NCBI RefSeq assembly: GCF_038235435.1
Contig: NZ_CP151275.1
Span: forward strand, 2,046,001-2,110,000
DNA length: 64,000 nucleotides
Source: Niveibacterium sp. SC-1
GTDB lineage: Bacteria; Pseudomonadota; Gammaproteobacteria; Burkholderiales; Rhodocyclaceae
Reading direction: 5' to 3'
The notes under the pieces are model-generated. The model ran no database searches. It was not told the DNA's origin and saw nothing but the letters and a program-made list of their open reading frames with translations. The translations under genes and the position numbers were made by a program. The stretch's first letter is position 1, and each line of letters begins with the position of its first letter. Shown in pieces: positions 54,007-63,912 of the stretch.

Positions 54007-54533
54007 ATTTGCCTGTTCCGTCCGTGCGCTTTGCCTACGTTGAAACGCCGCTGGGCCGGATGCTCCTCGGCGCCCGCGGCGATGCGCTTGTCGGCGCCTG
54101 GTTCGAAGGGCAGAAGTACTTTCCCGAGTCGGGTGCCGGAGCGGAGATCCTGGCCGCATCTGACGACCCTCTCTTCGCGCGGGCACGAACGCAACTGCAG
54201 GAGTATTTCAGTGGCGTGCGCCGGGAGTTCGACCTGCCCTTCGCGCCCGAGGGGAGTGCTCACCAGCGGCAGGTGTGGGCCGCAATCGCGCAGGTGCCGT
54301 TCGGCCAGACGCGTGGCTACGGCCAGGTCGCGGAGGCGATCGGCCGGCCGAAGGCCTCTCGGGCGGTCGGGGCCGCGACGGGACGCAATCCGCTCTCGGT
54401 CTTCATCCCCTGTCACCGCCTCGTGGGTGGTGCCGGCGCGCTCACGGGCTACGCCGGAGGCTTGCCTCGCAAGCAGGCCCTGCTGGCGCTGGAGGGCGTG
54501 CCGGTGGACGGAGCGCGGATCCGGCGGACTTGA
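54003..54533 (+). CDS. ogt: Methylated-DNA-protein cysteine methyltransferase
   Basis: A 176-aa O6-methylguanine-DNA methyltransferase. HQRQVWAAIAQVPFGQTRGYGQVAEAIGRPKASRAVGAATGRNPLSVFIPCHRLVG contains the helix-turn-helix and the acceptor Cys in PCHR; GYAGGLPRKQALLALEG ends the domain. It directly removes alkyl groups from O6-guanine in a suicide reaction. The start overlaps the stop of the ada/alkA gene by ATGA, so the adaptive-response activities form one unit. Downstream comes the copA promoter. Confidence 0.96.
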   Translation: MNLPVPSVRFAYVETPLGRMLLGARGDALVGAWFEGQKYFPESGAGAEILAASDDPLFARARTQLQEYFSGVRREFDLPFAPEGSAHQRQVWAAIAQVPFGQTRGYGQVAEAIGRPKASRAVGAATGRNPLSVFIPCHRLVGGAGALTGYAGGLPRKQALLALEGVPVDGARIRRT

Positions 54534-54549
54534 AATTCGCGCTTGGGAC

Positions 54550-54580
54550 TTGACCTTCCAATCATGGGAAGCTTCAGACT
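54550..54580 (+). promoter_or_regulatory. CueR-type promoter of copA
   Basis: TTGACC (54550-54555), a 19-base spacer and CAGACT (54575-54580). The long spacer contains the dyad CCTTCC...GGGAAG typical of MerR-family copper regulators, which untwist such promoters. copA starts 31 bases downstream, and a CueR gene follows copA. Confidence 0.85.
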
Positions 54581-54610
54581 GCTGCCCATGAACAAGGGAA
54601 GGAACACGGT

Positions 54611-57004
54611 ATGACCGGCACCACGTCCGAGCTCGCTGTCCGGGAAGTGACCCTGGGCGTCGAAGGCATGAGCTGCGCCTCTTGCGTGAATCGCCTCGAG
54701 AAGGTACTGCGCGCCGCACCCGGTGTGAGCGCGGCGTCGGTGAATCTCGCGACCGAATCGGCGCGGGTGGCCGTCGCCGACCCGGCCGCCTTGCAGGCCG
54801 CGGCCGATGCCGTACGCAAGGCGGGCTTCGGCGTGGCGGAAGACGAGATCAAGCTGGTCGTCGAGGGTATGACCTGCGCCTCCTGCGTCGCCCGGGTGGA
54901 AAAGGCGCTTGCCAGGGTCGCCGGGGTGAGCGGGGCGACGGTCAATCTGGCGACCGAGACGGCGCGCGTGCGAGGCCTGCGCGGCGCGCTGACGGCTGAA
55001 GCGCTGATCGATGCGGTCGCGCGTGCCGGCTATCGGGCGCATCTGCCGCAGGAGGAATCCCCGGCTGCGCCGGTGCGTGCCGGCTGGCAAGCGCCCGGTG
55101 AAGGCGCCCTCCTGATCGTCGGCGCCGCGCTCGCCTTGCCGCTGCTCTTGCCCATGCTCGGCGCGCCGCTCGGCCGCGACTGGATGTTGCCGATCTGGCT
55201 GCAATGGCTGCTGGCGACGCCGGTCCAGTTCGTCCTGGGCGCGCGCTTCTATCGCGCCGGCTGGGGCGCCTTGCGTGCAGGCTCCGGCAACATGGATCTG
55301 TTGGTGGCGCTGGGTACTAGCGCGGCCTACGGGCTTTCGCTGTGGCTCTGGTGGCGGCACGGCGGGCATGCGCATGCCTACTTCGAAGCCGCGGCCGCAG
55401 TGATCGTGCTGGTGCGCCTGGGCAAGTGGCTGGAAGCGCGGGCCAAGCGTCAGACGACAGCGGCGATCCGCGCGCTGCAGGCGCTGCGGCCCGACCGTGC
55501 CCGCGTCATCACGCTGTCGGGTGAGCGCGAGCTGCCGCTGGCCGAGCTGCGCCTGGGCGATCGGGTCGCGATCCGCGCGGGCGAGCGGATACCGATGGAT
55601 GGCGAGGTCGAGGAGGGCGCTTCCAGTGTCGATGAATCGCTGCTCACCGGAGAGAGCCGGCTGATCACCAAGCAGGTGGGCGACTCCCTCATCGGCGGTG
55701 CCATCAACGGCGAAGGGCGGCTGGTCGCGCGGGTGACGGCGCTGGGGGCCGAAACCGTGCTCGCGCGGATCATCCGCATGGTCGAGGACGCGCAGGCCGC
55801 CAAGGCACCGATCCAGCGCCTGGTGGACAAAGTCGCGGCCGTGTTCGTGCCGGTGGTGGTCGTCATTGCCATGCTCACCTGCGCCGCATGGGGCCTGTGG
55901 GCAGGTGACTGGGAGCGCGCACTGGTGAATGCGGTCGCGGTGCTCGTGATCGCCTGCCCCTGCGCCCTGGGTCTGGCGACGCCGGCGGCGATCATGGCCG
56001 GCACAGGCGCCGGCGCCCGGCACGGCATCCTGATCAAGGATGCGGAAGCCCTGGAGCTTGCTCACTCGGTCCGTCGCGTGATTTTCGACAAGACCGGCAC
56101 GCTCACGCGCGGGATGCCGGAAGTGTTGAGCATCGGTGTGAGTGCGCAACTGGCCGAAAGCGAAGTGCTCCAGCTTGCGGCGGCCCTGCAGACCGCGGCA
56201 GCCCATCCGCTGGCCAAGGCCTTGCAGGCAAGACTGCCGGCCGGCGGGTTGCCCGTTGCCAGCGAGCTCAGGAACGTTGCCGGGCGTGGCGTGCGGGGCG
56301 AGATCGCAGGCAAGCAGTTGTTGTTCGGCAACCGCCGTCTGATGGAAGAGAGCGGCCTGGCGGTGGCAGACGATCCGGAGGCGGTCGCGCGTGGCAGCAC
56401 GGTTTCCTGGCTTGCGGAAATCGCGCCCGAAACCCGCGTGCTGGGCTGGATCGCCTTTGGCGACCAGATCAAGGACGAGGCGCGCGCCGCGGTGGAGGCC
56501 CTGCACGGGCTGGGCATCGACACCGCCGTGGTCAGCGGCGACAGCCATGCGGCAGTGAAGCAAGTCGCTCAGGCCTTGGGCATCGACGAGCTACGGGCCG
56601 GGGTGCTCCCGGAGGCCAAGGTCGAAGCCGTGCGGGATCTGCAGCAGGGTGGGCGGCTGGTGGCCATGGTGGGTGACGGCGTGAACGACGCGCCGGCGCT
56701 GGCCGCCGCGGATGTGGGTATCGCGATGGGCGGCGGAACCGACGTGGCGATGCAAGCGGCCGGCATCACCCTCATGCGCGGAGACCTGCGCCTGGTGCCG
56801 GCGGCGATCGCGCTCTCCCGGCGTACCGTGAGCAAGATCCGCCAGAACCTCTTCTGGGCCTTCATCTACAACGTGGTCGGCATTCCGCTGGCGGCGGCAG
56901 GGCTGCTCTCGCCGGTGGTGGCGGGTGCGGCGATGGCACTGTCCTCCGTCTCGGTGCTGGCCAACGCGCTGCTGCTGGCGCGTTGGCGTCCGGCGCAGGA
57001 GTGA
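54611..57004 (+). CDS. copA: Copper-exporting P1B-type ATPase
   Basis: A 797-aa Cu(+) ATPase. Two N-terminal heavy-metal domains carry GMSCASC (~19) and GMTCASC (~87); about eight transmembrane helices follow. The metal-site CPC is in [13 protein letters not shown], the phosphorylation loop in [10 protein letters not shown], the HP motif in AAHPLAKAL, and the hinge in [22 protein letters not shown]. It pumps cuprous ion out of the cytoplasm. Expression should be induced by copper through CueR, encoded 5 bases downstream. Confidence 0.97.
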   Translation: MTGTTSELAVREVTLGVEGMSCASCVNRLEKVLRAAPGVSAASVNLATESARVAVADPAALQAAADAVRKAGFGVAEDEIKLVVEGMTCASCVARVEKALARVAGVSGATVNLATETARVRGLRGALTAEALIDAVARAGYRAHLPQEESPAAPVRAGWQAPGEGALLIVGAALALPLLLPMLGAPLGRDWMLPIWLQWLLATPVQFVLGARFYRAGWGALRAGSGNMDLLVALGTSAAYGLSLWLWWRHGGHAHAYFEAAAAVIVLVRLGKWLEARAKRQTTAAIRALQALRPDRARVITLSGERELPLAELRLGDRVAIRAGERIPMDGEVEEGASSVDESLLTGESRLITKQVGDSLIGGAINGEGRLVARVTALGAETVLARIIRMVEDAQAAKAPIQRLVDKVAAVFVPVVVVIAMLTCAAWGLWAGDWERALVNAVAVLVIACPCALGLATPAAIMAGTGAGARHGILIKDAEALELAHSVRRVIFDKTGTLTRGMPEVLSIGVSAQLAESEVLQLAAALQTAAAHPLAKALQARLPAGGLPVASELRNVAGRGVRGEIAGKQLLFGNRRLMEESGLAVADDPEAVARGSTVSWLAEIAPETRVLGWIAFGDQIKDEARAAVEALHGLGIDTAVVSGDSHAAVKQVAQALGIDELRAGVLPEAKVEAVRDLQQGGRLVAMVGDGVNDAPALAAADVGIAMGGGTDVAMQAAGITLMRGDLRLVPAAIALSRRTVSKIRQNLFWAFIYNVVGIPLAAAGLLSPVVAGAAMALSSVSVLANALLLARWRPAQE

Positions 57005-57009
57005 AGGCG

Positions 57010-57432
57010 ATGATGAATATCGGTGAAGCCGCGCGTGCCAGTGGCGTGTCGAGCAAGATGATCCGTCACTACGAGCAGATCGGCCTGTTGCCGCAGGCGG
57101 TGCGTCGCGACAACGGCTACCGGCTCTATGGTGACCCGGAGGTGCAGAGCCTGCGCTTCATCCGCCATGCCCGCAGCCTGGGCTTCGGGCTTGAAACAGT
57201 ACGCGAACTGCTATCCCTCTGGCAGGACGAATCGCGGGCGAGCCGCGACGTCCACCGCTTGGCGACCGAGCATCTGCAGGCCCTGCAACGCAAGGCGGAG
57301 GAGCTGCGAGTCGTGATGGCGGCCTTGCAGAATCTAGTCTCTTGTTGCCATGGGGATGCGCGCCCGGATTGCCCGATCCTGGAGGAGCTTGCCGGCCACG
57401 CAAGCGGGGCGCCCTTCGAGCCACCCACCTGA
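57010..57432 (+). CDS. cueR: Cu(I)-responsive MerR-type regulator CueR
   Basis: A 140-aa MerR-family regulator: MNIGEAARASGVSSKMIRHYEQIGLLPQ winged helix, NGYRLYGDPEVQSLRFIRHARSLGFGLETVRELLSLW, a dimerisation helix, and metal loop CCHGDARPDCPILEEL. The Cys-x7-Cys spacing matches the Cu(I)/Ag(I) site of CueR (CPGDDSADC); an extra adjacent Cys precedes it. It activates copA from the 19-base-spacer promoter. ATG 57010 or ATG 57013 can start it. Confidence 0.93.
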   Translation: MMNIGEAARASGVSSKMIRHYEQIGLLPQAVRRDNGYRLYGDPEVQSLRFIRHARSLGFGLETVRELLSLWQDESRASRDVHRLATEHLQALQRKAEELRVVMAALQNLVSCCHGDARPDCPILEELAGHASGAPFEPPT

Positions 57433-57498
57433 GCTCAGGGGCGGCCGGAAACTCCGGTGCGCGGGTCCGGTTCTTGCGCAAAGCAGCATCCGAAATGC

Positions 57499-57527
57499 TT
57501 GAAAGCGCTTTCATGCGCGGATACATT
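57499..57527 (+). promoter_or_regulatory. Sigma-70 promoter with overlapping perfect 14-bp palindrome
   Basis: TTGAAA (57499-57504), a 17-base spacer and TACATT (57522-57527) form a good promoter. The perfect palindrome TGAAAGCGCTTTCA (57500-57513) covers the -35 box and has the shape of LacI/GalR-family operators. No protein gene starts downstream; a structured RNA candidate and terminator do. Confidence 0.6.
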
Positions 57528-57533
57528 ACGTCT

Positions 57534-57701
57534 GGCTGTTTTGCCGCGCTTCCGGCTTTCCGGTATTTGCCCCGTCGGGGTTCGAGCCTCGTTCCGAGTC
57601 GGGTACCGGGCGGGGAAGGGCGGCGATCAGTTCTTTGTGCGATCTGACTGCGGATCTCCTCCGCAGCCTTTTGCGGGCCGGCTTTTGCCGGCCCGTTTTT
57701 T
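57534..57701 (+). ncRNA. Candidate structured small RNA (~168 nt)
   Basis: The stretch between the promoter above and a terminator has no convincing plus-strand gene but clear RNA structure. A short CCCC/GGGG hairpin lies in the first third. The 7-bp perfect stem CTGCGGA (57648-57654)/TCCGCAG (57660-57666) exposes a TCTCC loop, complementary to Shine-Dalgarno sequences. The terminator hairpin follows after 7 bases. It could instead be the 3' UTR of cueR or antisense to the 3' end region of the cls transcript. Function unknown. Confidence 0.5.
57674..57701 (+). terminator. Rho-independent terminator (small RNA candidate / cueR)
   Basis: CGGGCCGGC (57674-57682) pairs perfectly with GCCGGCCCG (57687-57695) around TTTT, followed by six T residues. 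The T-run is on the plus strand only, so it does not serve cls. Confidence 0.85.
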
Positions 57702-59152
57702 CAAAGCAATGGGCTCACCAGCCGCGCGGCATTTTCAGCAAGCCGCACGCCGCGGCCGCGCGCGTTCCAGCGTTGCTGGTTCAGTTGCTGGGAGCTTGCG
57801 AGATAGCTTTCCTGCAGTGCGCAGAGCTCGCGGGTGAAGCGCGGGTCGTAAATGATGAGGGTGAGTTCGAAGTTGAGCCGGAAACTGCGCACATCCAGAT
57901 TGGTGGTGCCGAAAAGCGAGAGCTCCCGGTCCACGGTGACGCTCTTGGTGTGCAGCAGCCCGCCTTCGAACCGCATGATGCGCACGCCCGCGTCGAGCAG
58001 GCGGTCGAAGAAGGAACGGCTGGCGTAGCGCACCAGCAGGGAGTCGACCCGCGCCGGCAGGATGACTGTCACCCGTACGCCGCGCAGTGCGGCGGCCTCC
58101 AAGGCCATCGACAAGGGTTCGTCCGGCACGAAGTACGGCGTGGTCAGCACGATCTCGTCGCGCGCGGCATAGAGGGCCGCCAGCAACAGGCGGTGGGCAC
58201 CTTCTCCCTCGAAGCCGGGGCCCGAGGGCAGCACCTGGACTTCGCCGCCTCCGGTGCGAGGCAGGATGTCCACTTCCGGGAGGCCGGGCGCCGCCATGTC
58301 CAGCGCCTGCCCAGTCTCGACGCACCAGTCCCAGAGGAATACGCCCGCCAGTACCTCCACCGCGGGCCCTTCGAGCCGGCACATCGCGTCGATCCACTGG
58401 CCGACGCCGGCTCCCTGTTTGAAGTAACCGGGGTCCACCAGATTCATGCTCCCGGTCCAGCCGACGCGCCCGTCGATGACGACGTTCTTGCGATGCAGAC
58501 GCAGGTCGAAACGCACGAAGGCCGCGCGCACCAGGCTCACGGGCAAGGCCGCGACGACCGCGACGCCCGCTTCGCGCAGCTGGCGCGGCAGGCGGCTGCG
58601 GAAGAAGTGCTGGCTGCCGGCGGAGTCGAGCAGGACGCGGCAGGCGACACCGCGCAGCGCGGCGCGGCAAAGCGCGTCGATCACCTCGTCGGCAATGCCC
58701 CCCGGGTACCAGATATAGAACTCCATCAGCACCGTGTGCCGCGCGGTCTCAATGTCCGCGATGAGCGCGCGCAGGATCGCATCGGTATCGGAGCGCAGCT
58801 CCAGCTGGTTGCCGCCCAGTGCCGGCAGGCCTATCGAGCCTTGCGCGGTGCGCCGGATGGCGAGCCAGCTCTGCTCGTCGGCCTGCTGCCTGGCCTCCGG
58901 CAAGCGGCGCACCCAGGCTTGCAGGATGGGCAGCAGCTCGGCCGCATGGCGTCCTCTCCGCCGCCCCAGCGGACGCTCGCCGATCAGCAGGTAGAGGCCG
59001 GCGCCGAAATAGGGCACGACGATCGCGAGCAGCATCCAGGCGAGCGAGGTGCCCGGCGGATGGCGTTGCCCCAGCACGCGCAGCACCAACACCGTCACGA
59101 TCACGATGTGGCTGCCCGCTGCGAGTGGTCCGAGGAGGTGATCGAAGTTCAT
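57701..59152 (-). CDS. cls: Cardiolipin synthase (phospholipase D family)
   Basis: A 483-aa membrane enzyme. Two N-terminal transmembrane helices (~10-60, with PPGTSLAWMLLAIVVPYFGAGLYLLIGERPLG) are followed by two PLD domains with HKD motifs HRKNVVIDGRVGWTGSMN (~220) and HTKSVTVDRELSLFGTTN (~400). It makes cardiolipin from two phosphatidylglycerols (ClsA type by length). It is transcribed alone on the minus strand; its stop abuts the plus-strand terminator. Confidence 0.95.
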   Translation of the reverse strand: MNFDHLLGPLAAGSHIVIVTVLVLRVLGQRHPPGTSLAWMLLAIVVPYFGAGLYLLIGERPLGRRRGRHAAELLPILQAWVRRLPEARQQADEQSWLAIRRTAQGSIGLPALGGNQLELRSDTDAILRALIADIETARHTVLMEFYIWYPGGIADEVIDALCRAALRGVACRVLLDSAGSQHFFRSRLPRQLREAGVAVVAALPVSLVRAAFVRFDLRLHRKNVVIDGRVGWTGSMNLVDPGYFKQGAGVGQWIDAMCRLEGPAVEVLAGVFLWDWCVETGQALDMAAPGLPEVDILPRTGGGEVQVLPSGPGFEGEGAHRLLLAALYAARDEIVLTTPYFVPDEPLSMALEAAALRGVRVTVILPARVDSLLVRYASRSFFDRLLDAGVRIMRFEGGLLHTKSVTVDRELSLFGTTNLDVRSFRLNFELTLIIYDPRFTRELCALQESYLASSQQLNQQRWNARGRGVRLAENAARLVSPLL

Positions 59153-59268
59153 CGGGGGCCTGGCCTGGCTGGGCGAAAGATCTTCGGGTTGAACTTCGTT
59201 TTACGGAAACAAGCGATGAAAGTCCCAATGGTATGCTGCGCGCCACTTTACGGAACAGGAACTGGAAT

Positions 59269-60144
59269 GTGACGAAGCGTGCATGCGGATTGCTGTGCGT
59301 CGCGGTGGCCTCTATCGCTACCGCGCCCGCCTACGGCGAATCGAGCTATTCGGTGTCGGCGACACCGCTCTACATTGGCGACGCCGGCCTCGAAAACGGG
59401 GGCAAGGTGCGGCTGCAGAGCATGAGCGGCAATGTGGGTGGGCGCTGGGACTTGAACGAGGTCTCGAACATCGGCGTGCAGATCAACTACGCGCACGACG
59501 ACTGGGAGTTCACCGATCGTGCTGCCCCGTGGAAGAACGTCGCCCGCTACGGGATTTCCGTGCCTTTCATGATGGCGCTCTCGCCGGAGTGGCGCCTGTC
59601 GGTGACGCCCAACGTCGGCGTGGCCGCAGAAACCGGCGCGGATTCCTCCGACGCCGTCCTCGGTGGCGTGAGCGCCGGTGCCTTCAAGGTCTTCGGCAAG
59701 GACAAGCTGATCGGCGCGGGCCTGGCCGTCTTCAGCAACCTGGATCAGGTGCGCGCCTTCCCCTACTTCATTGTCAGCTGGAAGTTCGATGAACACTGGC
59801 GACTCGCCAACCCGCTGGCAGTCGGCCCGACCGGCCCCGGCGGTCTGGAACTCTCCTATGACTCGGGCAAGGGTTGGGATCTCGGCGTGGGGGGTGCATA
59901 CCGCTCGTCCCGTTTCCGCCTGAACGAGAACAACGTCGGCGCGCCCAAGGGTGTGGGCGAGTTCAGCACGCTGCCAGTTTTCTTCCGCGCGGGTTATGAC
60001 GCCAAGGTGTGGCGCCTGGATGGCTACCTCGGTGCGAGCGTGCTGGGTTCACTCAAGACCGAGAACGCGAACGGCGACGACGTTCTGAAGGAAGACTTGG
60101 ATCCTGCGCTGCTGGCCGGCGTGACCTTGTCGATCGATTTCTGA
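59269..60144 (+). CDS. Outer-membrane beta-barrel protein (unknown role)
   Basis: About 291 aa. Signal peptide ACGLLCVAVASIATAPAYG is cut near ESSYS. The mature part alternates hydrophobic and polar residues in ~12 strands (VRLQSMSGNVGGRWDLNEVSNIGVQINYA, WRLSVTPNVGVAAETG, FRAGYDAKVWRLDGYLGASVLGS) and ends LLAGVTLSIDF with a terminal Phe, the usual outer-membrane insertion signal. It resembles DUF6268-type barrels; I would not name a substrate. GTG 59269 with AGGAA upstream is preferred; ATG 59233 is an alternative. A hairpin terminator follows. Confidence 0.8.
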   Translation: MTKRACGLLCVAVASIATAPAYGESSYSVSATPLYIGDAGLENGGKVRLQSMSGNVGGRWDLNEVSNIGVQINYAHDDWEFTDRAAPWKNVARYGISVPFMMALSPEWRLSVTPNVGVAAETGADSSDAVLGGVSAGAFKVFGKDKLIGAGLAVFSNLDQVRAFPYFIVSWKFDEHWRLANPLAVGPTGPGGLELSYDSGKGWDLGVGGAYRSSRFRLNENNVGAPKGVGEFSTLPVFFRAGYDAKVWRLDGYLGASVLGSLKTENANGDDVLKEDLDPALLAGVTLSIDF

Positions 60145-60173
60145 CAGTCGCCCGCAAGGGCTGCTGCAGCAAT

Positions 60174-60206
60174 GCACAAGGGCGCCTTCGGGCGTCCTTG
60201 TGCTTT
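60174..60206 (+). terminator. Terminator after the outer-membrane protein gene
   Basis: GCACAAGGGCGCC (60174-60186) pairs with GGCGTCCTTGTGC (60191-60203), one G-T pair, followed by a short T run. It stands between the converging barrel and malate synthase genes. Confidence 0.75.
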
Positions 60207-60225
60207 CAGGACATTCGTGACCTGT

Positions 60226-61830
<1,605 letters not shown>

Positions 61831-61913
61831 CGGAATGCTCCGGGGTGGATTCGGAAGGTCGTTAGCTGCAGTGTAGAAAGCCTTGCAGACGAAAAGAAGA
61901 CACGCCAAGATCA

Positions 61914-61944
61914 ATCCACTTTTGCATGGATCGCAAAAATGGAT
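61914..61944. promoter_or_regulatory. Long inverted repeat over the LysR gene start
   Basis: ATCCACTTTTGC (61914-61925) and GCAAAAATGGAT (61933-61944) are complementary at 11 of 12 positions around a 7-base centre. The repeat covers ATG 61939 of the LysR-type gene and lies in the divergent aceB-lysR region. It is longer than the usual T-N11-A box and would suit autorepression. Confidence 0.55.
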
Positions 61945-62895
61945 CGCTTCAAGACACTCCAGGCTTTCGTTCTTGCCGCAAACAAGGGCAGCCTCTCGGC
62001 CGCCGCCGTCGTAGAGGGGGTGAGCCCCGCTGTGATGAGCCGTCGCCTCGACGCACTCGAGGCGCGGCTCGGTGTGAAGCTGATGGTGCGCAGTACGCGC
62101 AGGCTGGTGCTGACCTCCGAAGGCGAGGCCTTCCTGGAGCAATGCGCGCGGATCTTCGACGAGCTGGATGCTGCCGAGGCTGCGGTAAGCCTCGGGGGAT
62201 TGCAGCCGGCGGGACATCTGCGCATCAGTGCCCCGGCGGGCTTTGGTCGCCGGCACGTGGCGCCCGTCCTGGGGGAGTTTCTCGCCGCGCATCCGCAGGT
62301 CGAGGCGAGTCTCGACCTGAGCGATCGGATGGTGGATCTGGTGGAAGAGGGCATCGACTGCGCGATCCGGATCGGTGAGTCACCCGACTCCAGCCTGATT
62401 TCCGTGCGCCTGGGTGGCATGCGGCGTGCGGTGGTCGGAAGCCCCGGCTATTTGGCGCAGCACGGCCGCCCGGTGACGCCGCTGGAGCTTCTCGCGCACA
62501 ACTGCCTGACGCTGCGGCAGCAGCGGGGTTGGCTATTCTCGGATCCGGCGAAACCTGGCGAATCGCGCTTGATGAAGGTTGGTGGCCGTCTGGTCTGCAA
62601 TGACGGTGCGGTGCTGCGCGAGCAGGCGCTGCTGGGCGCAGGGCTATGCTGGCGTTCGGAATGGGAGGTGGGCGAGGACGTTCACGCCGGCCGGCTGGTG
62701 ACAGTCCTGGATGAGTTTGCCGCGCCGCCCATGGGCATCTACGCGCTCATGCCACAGCGCCGCCTGGCGCCCTTGCGCCTGCGTCTGTGGCTGGATTTCG
62801 TGCGCGAACGCTTCGCCTCGGCGGATTACTGGGCGAAGGCTGGCGTAGGCCGGTTTACGGCGCCGCTTCCGACTGGAAGGGCTCCGGTGCCTTGA
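61939..62895 (+). CDS. LysR-family transcriptional regulator
   Basis: A 318-aa regulator. N-terminal helix-turn-helix MDRFKTLQAFVLAANKGSLSAAAVVEGVSPAVMSRRLDALEARLGVKLMVRSTRRLVLTSEG type, then a substrate domain (~90-300) with GHLRISAPAGFGRRHVAPVLGEFLAAHPQV and LVEEGIDCAIRIGE, close to the CrgA/DmlR-like branch. It is divergent from aceB, suggesting control of malate synthase; the effector is not known. ATG 61939 lies inside a long inverted repeat. The 3' end overlaps the TonB-like gene by 41 bases. Confidence 0.93.
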   Translation: MDRFKTLQAFVLAANKGSLSAAAVVEGVSPAVMSRRLDALEARLGVKLMVRSTRRLVLTSEGEAFLEQCARIFDELDAAEAAVSLGGLQPAGHLRISAPAGFGRRHVAPVLGEFLAAHPQVEASLDLSDRMVDLVEEGIDCAIRIGESPDSSLISVRLGGMRRAVVGSPGYLAQHGRPVTPLELLAHNCLTLRQQRGWLFSDPAKPGESRLMKVGGRLVCNDGAVLREQALLGAGLCWRSEWEVGEDVHAGRLVTVLDEFAAPPMGIYALMPQRRLAPLRLRLWLDFVRERFASADYWAKAGVGRFTAPLPTGRAPVP

Positions 62896-63508
62896 AGGGA
62901 ATCGGCTCCGCGGAAAACTCCAGCATCCAGCGTGATCGCGCGGGATGGCCCTCGATCTCGCCGGGGCGGATCGGCATCGCGCGGACCAATGCCTCGATCC
63001 GTGTGGCGAGCTCCTGCAACTCGGGAGGAGCGTCAGTATCGACGCGGTCGATCACGCCTTGCTCCGAGATGTAGATCGTGAAGACGATCTTCCCGCTCTT
63101 CAGGCTGGCGCTGATCGCCGGAATGAAGTCAGCCAGCTCGTCCTGGAAGCGCGGCCGCACGGAGAGCGCCTCTGCCGGCAAGTAGCCGGCGACACCGATG
63201 TCCAGAATGCCGCGCGGATCGGGAGTGGCGGTCTTGGGGGCTTGCTCGGGCGACGTCTCCGGTTCCTCGCGCTCTGCCGGTAAGGTTTCGACGGAGCTCG
63301 CTCGGGGTGGACCGCCCGCGACGGGGGAGTCGGGCGAGGGCGATGTTTCCCGGATCACTAAAGAAAGAACCCGCCTGGCGGCGGGCTCGGCTTCGCGGGG
63401 CTCAGGTAGCGCCTGTCCCGCGAAGATCAACAAGGCGTAGTGCAGAACGAGCGAAATACCGGCGGCGCTCAGCAGATCCTGGTGCCGCCTCAAGCCATCG
63501 GAGATCAC
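62855..63508 (-). CDS. TonB-like membrane-anchored protein
   Basis: About 217 aa. One N-terminal transmembrane helix (LLSAAGISLVLHYALLIFAG), a long Pro/Glu/Ser-rich linker (~45-105), and a C-terminal domain (~140-200) with SGKIVFTIYISEQGVIDRVDTDAPPELQELATRIEALVRAM resembling the TonB C-terminal fold. No exbB/exbD or receptor gene is adjacent. GTG 63508 overlaps the pilin stop as GTGA, so it is translated with the minor-pilin operon; a TTG two codons earlier is also possible. A role in pilus function is inference only. Confidence 0.7.
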   Translation of the reverse strand: MISDGLRRHQDLLSAAGISLVLHYALLIFAGQALPEPREAEPAARRVLSLVIRETSPSPDSPVAGGPPRASSVETLPAEREEPETSPEQAPKTATPDPRGILDIGVAGYLPAEALSVRPRFQDELADFIPAISASLKSGKIVFTIYISEQGVIDRVDTDAPPELQELATRIEALVRAMPIRPGEIEGHPARSRWMLEFSAEPIPFKAPEPFQSEAAP

Positions 63509-63897
63509 CAACAATCGGTCTGCGCTGCACTCTTCGCGCCCGCTTGATTCAGCGTGAGCGTGCCACAGCGATCGCCGCTCATCGGACCAGTGGGAACGGC
63601 TTGCAGGCTGAACGTGGAGGCGTCCGGGGTGCCCGAAAAACTGATGTCGTAGTTCTTCGTGGCCGAGGTCTCGCGCGGCGAACGGTCGAACGGCCGGGTC
63701 GCCGAGGCGTAGGTGTTGTTCTCCGTGTAGTAGCGCTCCATGAACTGCGCGATCTCGGCGAGGTCAGCCTTCGCCACGCCACGCTTCCCGGAACGGACGT
63801 GCTCCGTGTAGCTGGGCATGGCGATGGCGGCCAGGATGCCGATGATCGCGACCGTGATCATCAGTTCGATGAGTGTGAATCCGCGGTTTGTTTTCAT
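63505..63897 (-). CDS. pilE: Type IV minor pilin PilE
   Basis: A 130-aa prepilin. Short leader MKTNRG is cut by PilD before FTLIELMITVAIIGILAAIAMPSYTEHVR, with Glu5 of the mature protein. The globular part has FMERYYTENNTYASA and a C-terminal pair of cysteines in SGDRCGTLTLNQAGAKSAAQTDCW. Gene order behind a pilY1-like end matches the fimT-pilV-pilW-pilX-pilY1-pilE minor-pilin operon. It is coupled to the TonB-like gene by a GTGA overlap. Confidence 0.93.
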   Translation of the reverse strand: MKTNRGFTLIELMITVAIIGILAAIAMPSYTEHVRSGKRGVAKADLAEIAQFMERYYTENNTYASATRPFDRSPRETSATKNYDISFSGTPDASTFSLQAVPTGPMSGDRCGTLTLNQAGAKSAAQTDCW

Positions 63898-63912
63898 GCT
63901 GCGTGCTTTCTC

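Noticed and set aside
54449..56563. 704-codon minus-strand open frame
   Set aside because: Antisense shadow of copA and ogt; no recognisable motif or ribosome site.
57560..57610. tRNA-like T-arm (GGTTCGAGCC)
   Set aside because: The flanking bases do not form a 5-bp T-stem, and no acceptor or anticodon arm could be folded.
57674..57701. Terminator for cls
   Set aside because: The T-run is on the plus strand only; on the minus strand the hairpin is not followed by U residues.
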